Assembly: GCA_030618475.1 (NCBI GenBank)
Contig: JAUXDG010000060.1
Location: forward strand, 1 to 12,535
From: Gammaproteobacteria bacterium
Lineage (GTDB): Bacteria > Pseudomonadota > Gammaproteobacteria > DSM-19610
DNA: 12,535 nt
Reading direction: 5' to 3'
The notes under the pieces were generated by a model that searched no databases, had not been told where the DNA came from, and worked only from the letters and a program-made list of their open reading frames with translations. The position numbers and the translations under genes were made by a program. How positions within the stretch are numbered: position 1 is the stretch's first letter; every line of letters begins with the position of its first letter. Positions 1-7,215 of the stretch are shown here, in pieces.

Positions 1-1821
1 ATACAGGGCAATACGCTGACCGCCGGTGACGTGCACCGTCTTGACATTGTATTTTTCCGCAGCGTCGGCAATGGCACGCAGTTCCTGCGGTGTGGTGCCA
101 CCACCCCACATGCGCGGGATCACCGAATAGCTGGCATCTTTCTGAATATTGGCGTGGGCGCGTTCGTTGATGAAACGCGACTGAGCGTCGTCGAGGTACT
201 CGCCCGGCCACTGGCATAGCAGGTAGTAGTTGAGCGCCGGACGACACTTGCTGCAACCGTTATCTGTTTTCCACTCGAAGAACGCCTGCAGCGCGGGGAT
301 GGTCTTGAGTTTCTGTTCCTTCATGCCTGCGCGGATTTCATCGTGCGTGAATTCGGTACAGGTACACAGGGGTTTCCTGGCCGGTGATTCGGAATAATCG
401 CCGCCCAGGGTATGTGACAGCAGCGCTTCGACCAGACCGGTGCAGGAACCGCAGGAACTGGAAGCTTTGGTATGGGCACGGACATCGTCCAGGGTGAACA
501 GCTTTTCCCGGGTAATGGCGTTGACGATATCGCCTTTACACACCCCGTTACAGCCGCAGATCTCGGCCGTATCGGCCATGGCGGCGACCCGATTGTCGTC
601 ACCGTGGCCGGAGTCCCCGAGGTGGGCCTGACCGAACAGCAGCTTGTCGCGAAAATCCGAAATGTCGGTGCCGTCGCGCATCAACTCGAAGTACCAGGTG
701 CCATCGATGGTGTCACCATACATCACCGCACCCTGAATTCTGTGGTCCTTGAGCACGACCTTCTTGTAGATGCCACGCCCCGGATCCTGTAACACCAGCT
801 CTTCGGTAGTTTCATCACCGTGGAAGTCACCCGCCGAGAACAGGTCGATACCGGTGACTTTCAGTTTGGTGGAGGCAACCGATCCCTGGTAACGTGCGAT
901 GCCCATGTGAGCCAGGTGATTGGCGCAGACCTTGGCTTGTTCAAACAGAGGTGCGACCAGGCCGTAGGTCTCGCCACGGTGCTGTATGCATTCTCCCACC
1001 GAGTACACGCGAGGATCGAATGACTGCATAGTGTCGTTGACAACAATGCCCCGCTCACAATGCAGGCCGATTTTTTTGGCGAGATCGATATTCGGGCGGA
1101 TACCCACCGCCATAACGACCAGGTCAGCCGGAAGTTCCAGACCATCCTTGAAGCGTATCCCCTCAACCTTATCCGTGCCGAGGATGGCTTCGGTCTGTGC
1201 TTCCATCAGAAACTTCATGCCGTTCTTTTCCAGCGACGCTTTTAACAAGGCACCGGCCGGCTTGTCGAGCTGACGTTCCATCAGGGTATCCATCAGGTGC
1301 ACGACCGTCACGTCCATGCCCTGCTTCATCAAACCGTTGGCGGCCTCGAGGCCGAGCAGACCACCACCGATAACGACCGCTTTACCCCCTTGCTTCCTGG
1401 ACGACTCCAGCATGGTATTGACATCGCTGATATCCCGGAACGAAATCACACTATCCAGCTCGTTGCCCGGAATCGGAATAATGAAAGGGTTGGAACCCGT
1501 GGCAATAATCAAACGATCGTAACTGGCTTCGCTACCGTCGGATGTGCGCACAATGCGCCGGGCGCGATTGACACCCTCGACCCACTCGCCCTTGTGCAGA
1601 GTGATGCCGTTATCTGCATACCACTGCTCATCGTTAAGCATGATTTCATCAATGGTCTTTTCGCCGGCGAGCACTGGCGAAAGCAGAATACGGTTGTAGT
1701 TACCGTAGGGTTCACCACCGAACACGGTGTTGGCATACTGCTCCGGTGCAAGTTTCAGCAGCTCTTCGAGCGTGCGAACACCCGCCATGCCATTGCCGAT
1801 CAGAACCAGTTTTTCTTTCAT
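1..1821 (-). CDS. nirB: Nitrite reductase [NAD(P)H] large subunit NirB (partial, C-terminus beyond window)
   Basis: NirB is the cytoplasmic flavo-siroheme enzyme that reduces nitrite to ammonium with NAD(P)H, working with the small subunit NirD. 607 codons are readable from ATG (MKEKLVLIGNGMAG) to the window edge without a stop; the family is about 850 residues, so roughly the last 240 are missing here. Visible in order: an FAD-binding GxGxxG (about residues 8-13), a second Rossmann glycine motif for NAD(P)H (VVIGGGLLGLEAA, about 150), a first BFD-like [2Fe-2S] domain (CGCNGVC about 421-427, SCGSC about 455), a second BFD-like segment (CTC about 486, GCSKC about 523), and the beginning of the nitrite/sulfite reductase half-domain ending in VTGGQRIALY. 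The siroheme/[4Fe-4S] cysteines should lie outside the window. It is divergent from the nitrate transporter gene and has its own sigma-54 promoter 35 bases upstream. nirD would be expected just beyond the left edge. Confidence 0.97.
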   Translation of the reverse strand, partial: MKEKLVLIGNGMAGVRTLEELLKLAPEQYANTVFGGEPYGNYNRILLSPVLAGEKTIDEIMLNDEQWYADNGITLHKGEWVEGVNRARRIVRTSDGSEASYDRLIIATGSNPFIIPIPGNELDSVISFRDISDVNTMLESSRKQGGKAVVIGGGLLGLEAANGLMKQGMDVTVVHLMDTLMERQLDKPAGALLKASLEKNGMKFLMEAQTEAILGTDKVEGIRFKDGLELPADLVVMAVGIRPNIDLAKKIGLHCERGIVVNDTMQSFDPRVYSVGECIQHRGETYGLVAPLFEQAKVCANHLAHMGIARYQGSVASTKLKVTGIDLFSAGDFHGDETTEELVLQDPGRGIYKKVVLKDHRIQGAVMYGDTIDGTWYFELMRDGTDISDFRDKLLFGQAHLGDSGHGDDNRVAAMADTAEICGCNGVCKGDIVNAITREKLFTLDDVRAHTKASSSCGSCTGLVEALLSHTLGGDYSESPARKPLCTCTEFTHDEIRAGMKEQKLKTIPALQAFFEWKTDNGCSKCRPALNYYLLCQWPGEYLDDAQSRFINERAHANIQKDASYSVIPRMWGGGTTPQELRAIADAAEKYNVKTVHVTGGQRIALY

Positions 1822-1855
1822 AACAGCGTCCACAAACTTGAATTACAGAGAATAA

Positions 1856-1871
1856 AGCAACTAGCATGCCA
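1856..1871 (-). promoter_or_regulatory. Sigma-54 (-24/-12) promoter for nirB
   Basis: On the minus strand the sequence reads TGGCATGCTAGTTGCT. It matches the RpoN consensus TGGCACR-N4-TTGCW, with the invariant GG and GC dinucleotides separated by exactly 10 bases (GG at 1870-1869, GC at 1858-1857). Transcription would start about 12 bases past the GC, near 1845, giving a leader of about 24 nt before the nirB ATG at 1821. It matches the promoter facing the transporter at 14 of 16 positions. The match and placement are seen in the sequence; activity is inferred. Confidence 0.85.
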
Positions 1872-1956
1872 CCCCATAAATATCGAGTTATACAGAATGA
1901 TTTCAATGGCTTGAAGCACGACTGTCGAAACTTACGATGAGCGGCGACAGAGTTGG

Positions 1957-1973
1957 TGCACAATATTAGTGCA
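1957..1973. promoter_or_regulatory. Putative NtrC enhancer palindrome (TGCAC-N7-GTGCA)
   Basis: The sequence TGCACAATATTAGTGCA is a dyad of TGCAC half-sites with a 7-base AT-rich centre. It has the GCAC-N7-GTGC architecture of enterobacterial NtrC sites such as those at glnA. It lies about 112-128 bases upstream of the predicted nirB start and about 260-275 bases upstream of the predicted transporter start, both workable enhancer distances for a sigma-54 activator. The dyad is seen directly. Assignment to NtrC is inferred from the motif, the two sigma-54 promoters and the nitrogen genes; another dyad-binding regulator is possible. Confidence 0.65.
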
Positions 1974-2039
1974 AGCTAATAATCACTTGCCTTATGCTGG
2001 CGCACGTTCATCGACTGACGCTGAAGCACCGCAGACAAG

Positions 2040-2054
2040 GCACTCAAACTGCGC
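2040..2054. promoter_or_regulatory. Possible second, degenerate NtrC-like site
   Basis: GCACTCAAACTGCGC keeps one perfect GCAC half-site, the 7-base spacing and a one-mismatch second half (GCGC for GTGC). It lies between the stronger palindrome at 1957-1973 and the transporter sigma-54 promoter, about 175-190 bases before that predicted start. NtrC sites often occur as pairs, which makes this worth marking, but the match is weak and may be chance. Confidence 0.25.
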
Positions 2055-2204
2055 GGTAATAAATACGCTGCAGCCATCGCACCCGAGGTCGGGCAGCCTG
2101 TTTATAGAACAGTAAGTTAACGGCATTTTCGATCATATTCGTGCACTCGGCGAAAGCCCGTTGTACAGCCTCCAGTTGGTAAAGCCGTGCGCCACGATAG
2201 TACC

Positions 2205-2220
2205 TGGTATGCTATTTGCT
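2205..2220 (+). promoter_or_regulatory. Sigma-54 (-24/-12) promoter for the nitrate transporter-kinase operon
   Basis: The sequence TGGTATGCTATTTGCT has GG at 2206-2207 and GC at 2218-2219 with the obligatory 10 bases between, and a TTGCT -12 element. The predicted start is near 2231, about 36 bases before the ATG at 2267. This placement argues against translation starting at the in-frame TTG at 2216, which lies inside the promoter. The short leader leaves little room for a NasR- or NasT-type antitermination structure, so control at initiation seems more likely. Confidence 0.85.
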
Positions 2221-2266
2221 AAGGCATCCTGCAGCAGGTCTTTTAACTTACGGGGTAACTCTCTTC

Positions 2267-3736
2267 ATGCAGGCGTCCAGACTCAATCTTTTTTCCTTTA
2301 GCGGCAAGACACGCATTCTGCATCTATCCTGGTTTGCATTCTTTTTGAGCTTCCTGGTCTGGTTTAACCATGCGCCGCTGTTGGCATCGATGCGCGAAAC
2401 CTTCGGGCTTACAGATCAACAGATAAAGACGCTGCTGATCCTGAACGTTGCCCTGACCATTCCTGCGCGAATCATTGTCGGCATGCTGGTCGATGCCTTC
2501 GGTCCACGCCGCATGTATTCCCTGCTTTTGTTCATCTCCAGTTTCCTGTGTTTCGGCTTTGCCATGGCCGATGACTTCGAACGCCTGGCGTTGATGCGTT
2601 TCTTGCTGGGTTTCGTCGGTGCCGGCTTTGTTATCGGCATCCGCATGATCAGCGAATGGTTCCCAGCCAGGCAGCTGGGGGTTGCCGAAGGTATATACGG
2701 TGGTTGGGGTAACTTCGGTTCAGCCGCAGCCGCACTGATACTGCCGACAGTCGCCCTGATGTATGGTGGGGAAGACGGCTGGCGCTACGCCATCGCCACC
2801 ACCGGTGCGCTGACGCTGATATACTCGCTTATCTATTTCTTTTCGGTCTCTGATACCCCAAAGGGCTCGACCTACTTCAAGCCGAAAAAGAATGGCGCCA
2901 TGGAAGTCACCAGTAAAGGTGACCTGTTCCTGTACCTGCTTATGAATATCCCCATGTATGCGGCGCTGGCGGTGCTGACCTGGAAGCTCGGCCCGGCCAA
3001 CCTCGGGATGCTGAGCGAGGCGATTTCCGCCGGCATCTACGCGCTGCTGGTGGGTATCTATTTTTTCCAGACGGTGCGCATTTTCCAGATCAATAAAGGT
3101 GTGTTTAGCAGGGAAATTCCGGAAATCGAACGCTACAAGTTCAAGCAGGTTGCGGTACTGGACCTGGCCTACCTGGTGACTTTCGGCTCAGAACTGGCCG
3201 TGGTTTCGATGCTGCCGCTGTTCTTCATGGACACCTTTGAGCTACCCCAGGTGGCCGCAGGTATGCTGGCATCCGGCTATGCCTTCATGAACCTGGTGGC
3301 ACGCCCCAGCGGCGGTCTCATCAGTGACAAATTTGGCCGCAAACATTCGCTGCTGATCCTGCTGGTGGGACTTACTGTCGGTTACTTCCTGATGAGTCAG
3401 ATCCACTCCGGCTGGTCGCTCGTACTCGCCGTTGCCATCACCATGGTCTGCTCTTTCTTCGTGCAATCCGGTGAAGGCGCCGTATTCGCCATGGTGCCAC
3501 TGGTCAAACGCCGTCTCACCGGTCAGATTGCAGGAATGACCGGTGCCTATGGTAGTGTAGGTGCAGTCTCGTTCCTGACGGTGCTGTCTTTTGTATCAGC
3601 GCAGATTTTTTTCCTGGTGATCGCCGGCGCAGCAATGCTCACCCTGCTTGCCGTGTTCTTCTTCCTGGAAGAACCCAAGGGGCATATGCACGAAGTACTG
3701 CCGGACGGTACGGTGCAGATGATCGAAGTGAGCTGA
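2267..3736 (+). CDS. NarK/NasA-type nitrate/nitrite transporter (major facilitator superfamily)
   Basis: This inner-membrane MFS protein (489 aa) most likely brings nitrate, and possibly nitrite, into the cell for reduction. The family hallmarks are present: an arginine in TM2 (PAR, R68) with the following DAFGPRR loop, a nitrate signature in TM5 (GGWGNFGSAAAA, about 145-156), the second substrate arginine in TM8 (ARPSGG, R346) followed by SDKFGRK, and the second nitrate signature in TM11 (GMTGAYGSVGA, about 423-433). R68 and R346 correspond to the substrate-gripping arginines R89/R305 of E. coli NarK. Hydrophobic stretches around 218-238 and 252-271 in the central region suggest more than 12 membrane segments. 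The start was taken at ATG 2267 because the upstream in-frame TTG (2216) lies within the sigma-54 promoter. It is divergent from nirB and is followed 10 bases later by the kinase/phosphatase gene. NasA is the other usual name; the assimilatory role is inferred from context. Confidence 0.93.
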   Translation: MQASRLNLFSFSGKTRILHLSWFAFFLSFLVWFNHAPLLASMRETFGLTDQQIKTLLILNVALTIPARIIVGMLVDAFGPRRMYSLLLFISSFLCFGFAMADDFERLALMRFLLGFVGAGFVIGIRMISEWFPARQLGVAEGIYGGWGNFGSAAAALILPTVALMYGGEDGWRYAIATTGALTLIYSLIYFFSVSDTPKGSTYFKPKKNGAMEVTSKGDLFLYLLMNIPMYAALAVLTWKLGPANLGMLSEAISAGIYALLVGIYFFQTVRIFQINKGVFSREIPEIERYKFKQVAVLDLAYLVTFGSELAVVSMLPLFFMDTFELPQVAAGMLASGYAFMNLVARPSGGLISDKFGRKHSLLILLVGLTVGYFLMSQIHSGWSLVLAVAITMVCSFFVQSGEGAVFAMVPLVKRRLTGQIAGMTGAYGSVGAVSFLTVLSFVSAQIFFLVIAGAAMLTLLAVFFFLEEPKGHMHEVLPDGTVQMIEVS

Positions 3737-3746
3737 TCGAAACTTT

Positions 3747-5447
3747 ATGGCCGAACTGTCCGTCATAGCCGGCCAGCATTCCGAAGCAGGCATCAAGGAA
3801 TCCAACGATGATTCCTGCGGTATTCGCTTCCCTGACGGCCCGTTACTGACGGCAAAGGGTATCGCAGCCGTTATTGCCGACGGCATGAGCGGCAGCGAAG
3901 CCGGTCGTGAAGCGGCTGATGCCTGTGTACAGGGCTTTCTGTCCGACTATTTCAGCACACCGGATTCCTGGACCGTTGAAACCTCGGGTGAAAAGATCCT
4001 CAGCGCACTTAACCGCTGGTTATACAGCCAGGGCCATCAGCAATACGGTACGCCCAAAGGCCTGGTCACGACACTGAGCGTGCTGGTGATCAAGTCTACA
4101 ACAGCCTACCTGTTCCACGTCGGTGATACGCGCATCTACCGCTATCGCGATGGACAACTGGAACAGCTTACCCATGATCACAGGGTAACGGTTTCCAAGG
4201 AAAAGAATTATCTAAGCCGGGCGATGGGTATCGACCTGCACCTGGATATTGATTACCGCTCGTTCCCGGTTGAAACAGGGGACAGCTTCTTACTGACCAC
4301 CGACGGTATTCATGACTTTGTCGATGATTCAACGCTGAAAAGACTGCTGGTGGAAAACATCAATACGCCGGAAGAGGCTGTGCGGGCCATTCTCCACGAA
4401 GCGAAAAGCCGCGAAAGCAACGATAATCTCAGTGCACAAATCCTGACCATTGATCAACTACCCGATGCAGACGAAAACGAGTTCTACCGCAAACTCACAG
4501 AGCTCCCCTTCCCGCCGTCCCTGGAACCCGGCATGGTGCTGGACGGTTACCGGATTTTGCGGGAGATACATGCCAGCAACCGGACCCAGATTTATCTCGC
4601 CCTGGATACCAAGACCAATAGCCGTGTGGTACTGAAAACACCATCGGTCAATTTCGAGGATGATCCCGGCTATATCGACCAGTTTCTGCATGAGGAATGG
4701 GCTGGAAAACGCCTGAACAACAACCATATTCTTCAGATTCTTGAACCGCAGGGCCGCCGGCAATGCATCTACTATGTCACCGAATTTATCGATGGCCAGA
4801 CCCTGCGGCAATGGATGCACGACCATCCCGACCCTACGCTCAAGGCAGTCCGCAACATCGTTGAACAGATCGCCCAGGGCTTACGCGCCATGCACCGCCA
4901 GGAAATGATTCACCAGGATCTGAAGCCGGAAAATATCATGATCGACGAGCATGGCGTGGTAAAAATCATCGATTTCGGTTCTACCAAAATTGCCGGTATT
5001 GCAGAAATCACCACACCGCTGGACCGGGACAGGATACTGGGAACAAAAAACTACACAGCGCCCGAATATTTGCAAGGCCTGGTGGGCAGCAACCGTTCAG
5101 ATATCTATTCGCTGGCTGTCATCACTTACGAAATGCTGTGCGGAAAACTACCCTACCGGAAAGAACTGACCAGGAGAAACCTGAACAGGCTGAAGTACGC
5201 CCCCACCAGGGAGTGCAATATAAACATTCCGTCATGGATCGATGGCGCGCTAAGAAAAGCCGTATCGATCAATCCTGAGCGGCGACATACCCTGTTATCC
5301 GAATTTGTCTACGACCTGTCCCATCCCAATCCGGACTATTCCAGAAAAGAACGGCCGCCGCTGATAGAACGCAATCCTGTAGCGTTCTGGAGAGGCTTAT
5401 CTGTTTTCTTCTTCTTAACAACCATCGCCGCACTCATGCTGAGCTGA
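3747..5447 (+). CDS. Bifunctional PP2C-type phosphatase / Ser-Thr protein kinase, C-terminal membrane anchor
   Basis: This 566-aa protein fuses a metal-dependent Ser/Thr phosphatase to a eukaryotic-like kinase. PP2C half (about 1-240): ESNDDS at 18-23, DGMSG with metal-binding D45, GLVTTL, HVGDTRIYRYRDG, TTDGIHDF (D186) and SNDNLS (D226), so the usual metal ligands are present. Kinase half (about 262-530): the region where the glycine loop belongs is REIHASNRTQIYLA and has no GxGxxG; the VAIK-type lysine is in VVLK (K297); the catalytic loop is HQDLKPEN (D391, N396), so the HRD arginine is Gln; DFG is at 409-411, APE at 438-440, and SDIYSLAV follows. A hydrophobic helix at about 546-566 should anchor the C-terminus in the membrane. 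The gene sits 10 bases after the transporter and is probably co-transcribed from the sigma-54 promoter. A similar kinase gene is known beside nasA/nirB in Pseudomonas (PA1782, from memory). Its target is unknown; the transporter or nitrite reductase are inferred candidates. Confidence 0.92.
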   Translation: MAELSVIAGQHSEAGIKESNDDSCGIRFPDGPLLTAKGIAAVIADGMSGSEAGREAADACVQGFLSDYFSTPDSWTVETSGEKILSALNRWLYSQGHQQYGTPKGLVTTLSVLVIKSTTAYLFHVGDTRIYRYRDGQLEQLTHDHRVTVSKEKNYLSRAMGIDLHLDIDYRSFPVETGDSFLLTTDGIHDFVDDSTLKRLLVENINTPEEAVRAILHEAKSRESNDNLSAQILTIDQLPDADENEFYRKLTELPFPPSLEPGMVLDGYRILREIHASNRTQIYLALDTKTNSRVVLKTPSVNFEDDPGYIDQFLHEEWAGKRLNNNHILQILEPQGRRQCIYYVTEFIDGQTLRQWMHDHPDPTLKAVRNIVEQIAQGLRAMHRQEMIHQDLKPENIMIDEHGVVKIIDFGSTKIAGIAEITTPLDRDRILGTKNYTAPEYLQGLVGSNRSDIYSLAVITYEMLCGKLPYRKELTRRNLNRLKYAPTRECNINIPSWIDGALRKAVSINPERRHTLLSEFVYDLSHPNPDYSRKERPPLIERNPVAFWRGLSVFFFLTTIAALMLS

Positions 5448-5482
5448 CACCCGCCTGTACAAGGAGCGGTCACCTGGAGGAC

Positions 5483-7063
5483 TTATATCTCCTTGGTGGC
5501 GTGGAATCTGACATCCGCATGCCGTTCCATCGCCAGCTCCAGATTAATCCGCGTTGGCGCTATATAGACCAATTCCCCAGCCTGATCGATAGCGAGATTT
5601 GCATACGCCTTATTACGGAAGCGTTCCAGGATTTTTTCATCATCGCATTCGATCCAGCGGGCTGTCGCGACGGATATGTTTTCGAACACGCACTCCACTT
5701 TATATTCATCCTTGAGGCGTTGGGCGACAACCTCAAACTGCAGCACACCTACCGCACCCAGGATCAGATCGTTGTTCTTCAGCGGTCGAAATAACTGGGT
5801 TGCGCCTTCCTCGCTCAACTGGTCGAGCCCTTTCTGCAGCGCCTTCATACGCAACGGGTCCTTCAGCACGGCGCGACGAAACAACTCAGGCGCAAAGTTG
5901 GGGATCCCTGTATATTTCAGCTCTTCGCCTTGCGTAAAAGTATCACCAATGCGAATCGTGCCGTGGTTATGCAGGCCAATGATGTCGCCCGGATAAGCCT
6001 CCTCGACATGACCACGATCTGCTGCCAGGAAAGTCATGGCATTGGACACCTGCACATCGCGGCCAATACGCACATGGCGCATTTTCATGCCCCTTTTATA
6101 CATACCGGAACAGACGCGGAAGAAAGCAATGCGATCACGGTGCTGCGGGTCCATGTTTGCCTGGATCTTGAACACAAAGCCGGTCAGCTTTTCTTCCACA
6201 GGATCAACACGGCGTGATGTGGTTTCGCGCGCCAGCGGTGATGGCGCATATTCAACAAAGTAATCCAGCAATACCTGCACACCGAAATTATTGATTGCAG
6301 AACCAAAGAACACCGGACTGAGTTCACCACGCAGATAAGCCGCCGTATCAAAAGAATGACTGGCGCCCTGAACGAGCTCGACCTCCTCGCGAAGCTCTTT
6401 CGCCAGACTCCCCAGCACTTCATCCAGCAAGGGGTTATGCAGGCCGTTGATGACAGTAGCATCCTGCCGTCTGCTGCTGTCTCCTGCTCTGTACAGGTGA
6501 ATCTTATCCTGCTCTATGTGATAGACGCCCTTGAATCGCTTGCCCATCCCGATCGGCCAGGTAACCGGGGCACACTGGATTTTCAGAACATCTTCGACCT
6601 CATCCAGCAGATCAATGGCATCGCGGCCCTCGCGATCCAGCTTGTTGATAAAAGTGAAGATGGGCGTGGTGCGCAACCGGCAGACCTCCATCAACTTGAT
6701 GGTGCGTTGCTCTACACCCTTGGCCACGTCGATCACCATCAACGCCGAATCAACCGCAGTCAGAGTACGATAGGTGTCCTCGGAGAAGTCCTCATGCCCG
6801 GGCGTATCCAGCAGGTTCACCATGGCGTCCTTGTAGGGAAACTGCATGACCGATGATGTCACCGAAATACCACGCTGTTTCTCCATTTCCATCCAGTCGG
6901 AGGTCGCATGCCGGGCGGCTTTGCGCCCTTTGACGGTGCCCGCCAGCTGGATGGCACCACCGAACAGCAGCAGCTTTTCGGTGAGCGTGGTTTTACCCGC
7001 ATCCGGGTGTGAAATGATTGCGAAAGTGCGGCGCCGGGCCGCTTCGTCAGAAATCGTGCTCAT
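5483..7063 (-). CDS. prfC: Peptide chain release factor 3 (RF3)
   Basis: RF3 is the cytoplasmic translational GTPase that recycles RF1/RF2 from the ribosome after peptide release. The protein has 526 residues, close to the 529 of E. coli RF3. Seen: P-loop SHPDAGKTTLTEK near the N-terminus, the switch II motif DTPGHEDF, the G4 motif NKLDREGRD, the RF3-typical ARHATSDWMEMEKQRGISVTSS in the switch I region (split here only for description), and GAVGVLQFEVV in domain III. These distinguish it from EF-G and LepA. The start at ATG 7063 gives the normal RF3 N-terminus, although no clear Shine-Dalgarno sequence precedes it. It is convergent with the kinase gene (35 bases between the two stop codons) and divergent from the protease gene. 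It has no evident functional link to either neighbour. Confidence 0.97.
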   Translation of the reverse strand: MSTISDEAARRRTFAIISHPDAGKTTLTEKLLLFGGAIQLAGTVKGRKAARHATSDWMEMEKQRGISVTSSVMQFPYKDAMVNLLDTPGHEDFSEDTYRTLTAVDSALMVIDVAKGVEQRTIKLMEVCRLRTTPIFTFINKLDREGRDAIDLLDEVEDVLKIQCAPVTWPIGMGKRFKGVYHIEQDKIHLYRAGDSSRRQDATVINGLHNPLLDEVLGSLAKELREEVELVQGASHSFDTAAYLRGELSPVFFGSAINNFGVQVLLDYFVEYAPSPLARETTSRRVDPVEEKLTGFVFKIQANMDPQHRDRIAFFRVCSGMYKRGMKMRHVRIGRDVQVSNAMTFLAADRGHVEEAYPGDIIGLHNHGTIRIGDTFTQGEELKYTGIPNFAPELFRRAVLKDPLRMKALQKGLDQLSEEGATQLFRPLKNNDLILGAVGVLQFEVVAQRLKDEYKVECVFENISVATARWIECDDEKILERFRNKAYANLAIDQAGELVYIAPTRINLELAMERHADVRFHATKEI

Positions 7064-7151
7064 GTTTTGTGTAACGCCATAATTCAGAGAAATAACTGTT
7101 TATTTTACCGAATAATCATGCGTTGCGCTCGACAAGGCCCATTGTAACCGG

Positions 7152-7180
7152 TTAAGTCGCAACGGCGTTTGCTATATACT
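7152..7180 (+). promoter_or_regulatory. Possible sigma-70 promoter for the protease gene
   Basis: A good -10 hexamer TATACT (7175-7180) lies 17 bases after a poor -35 match, TTAAGT (7152-7157). The start site would be near 7187, just ahead of both candidate start codons at 7201 and 7216. Only the -10 element is convincing. Confidence 0.35.
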
Positions 7181-7215
7181 TTCGACGATGTCACGACGCC
7201 ATGATCTGCCTGGCA

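Noticed and set aside
1297..1914. A 205-codon plus-strand ORF opposite nirB
   Set aside because: It is antisense to the well-supported nirB reading frame, matches no family I recognise, and continues across the nirB promoter.
2098..2112. CTGTT-N5-AACAG inverted repeat, LexA-like in appearance
   Set aside because: Spacing gives CTGT-N7-ACAG instead of the canonical N8, and no SOS gene is adjacent. Probably chance.
2216..2266. TTG start adding 17 residues to the nitrate transporter
   Set aside because: The TTG lies in the -12 element of the sigma-54 promoter, so it would be upstream of the transcription start; ATG 2267 gives a normal NarK N-terminus.
5461..5494. AAGGAG...CTCCTT inverted repeat between the kinase and prfC stop codons as a bidirectional terminator
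   Set aside because: The stem is only 6 bp with a loop of more than 20 bases, overlaps the prfC stop codon and has no U-run.
7064..7200. A prfC promoter in the prfC/protease intergenic region, minus strand
   Set aside because: A TACAAT -10-like hexamer is present on the minus strand but has no acceptable -35 at proper spacing.
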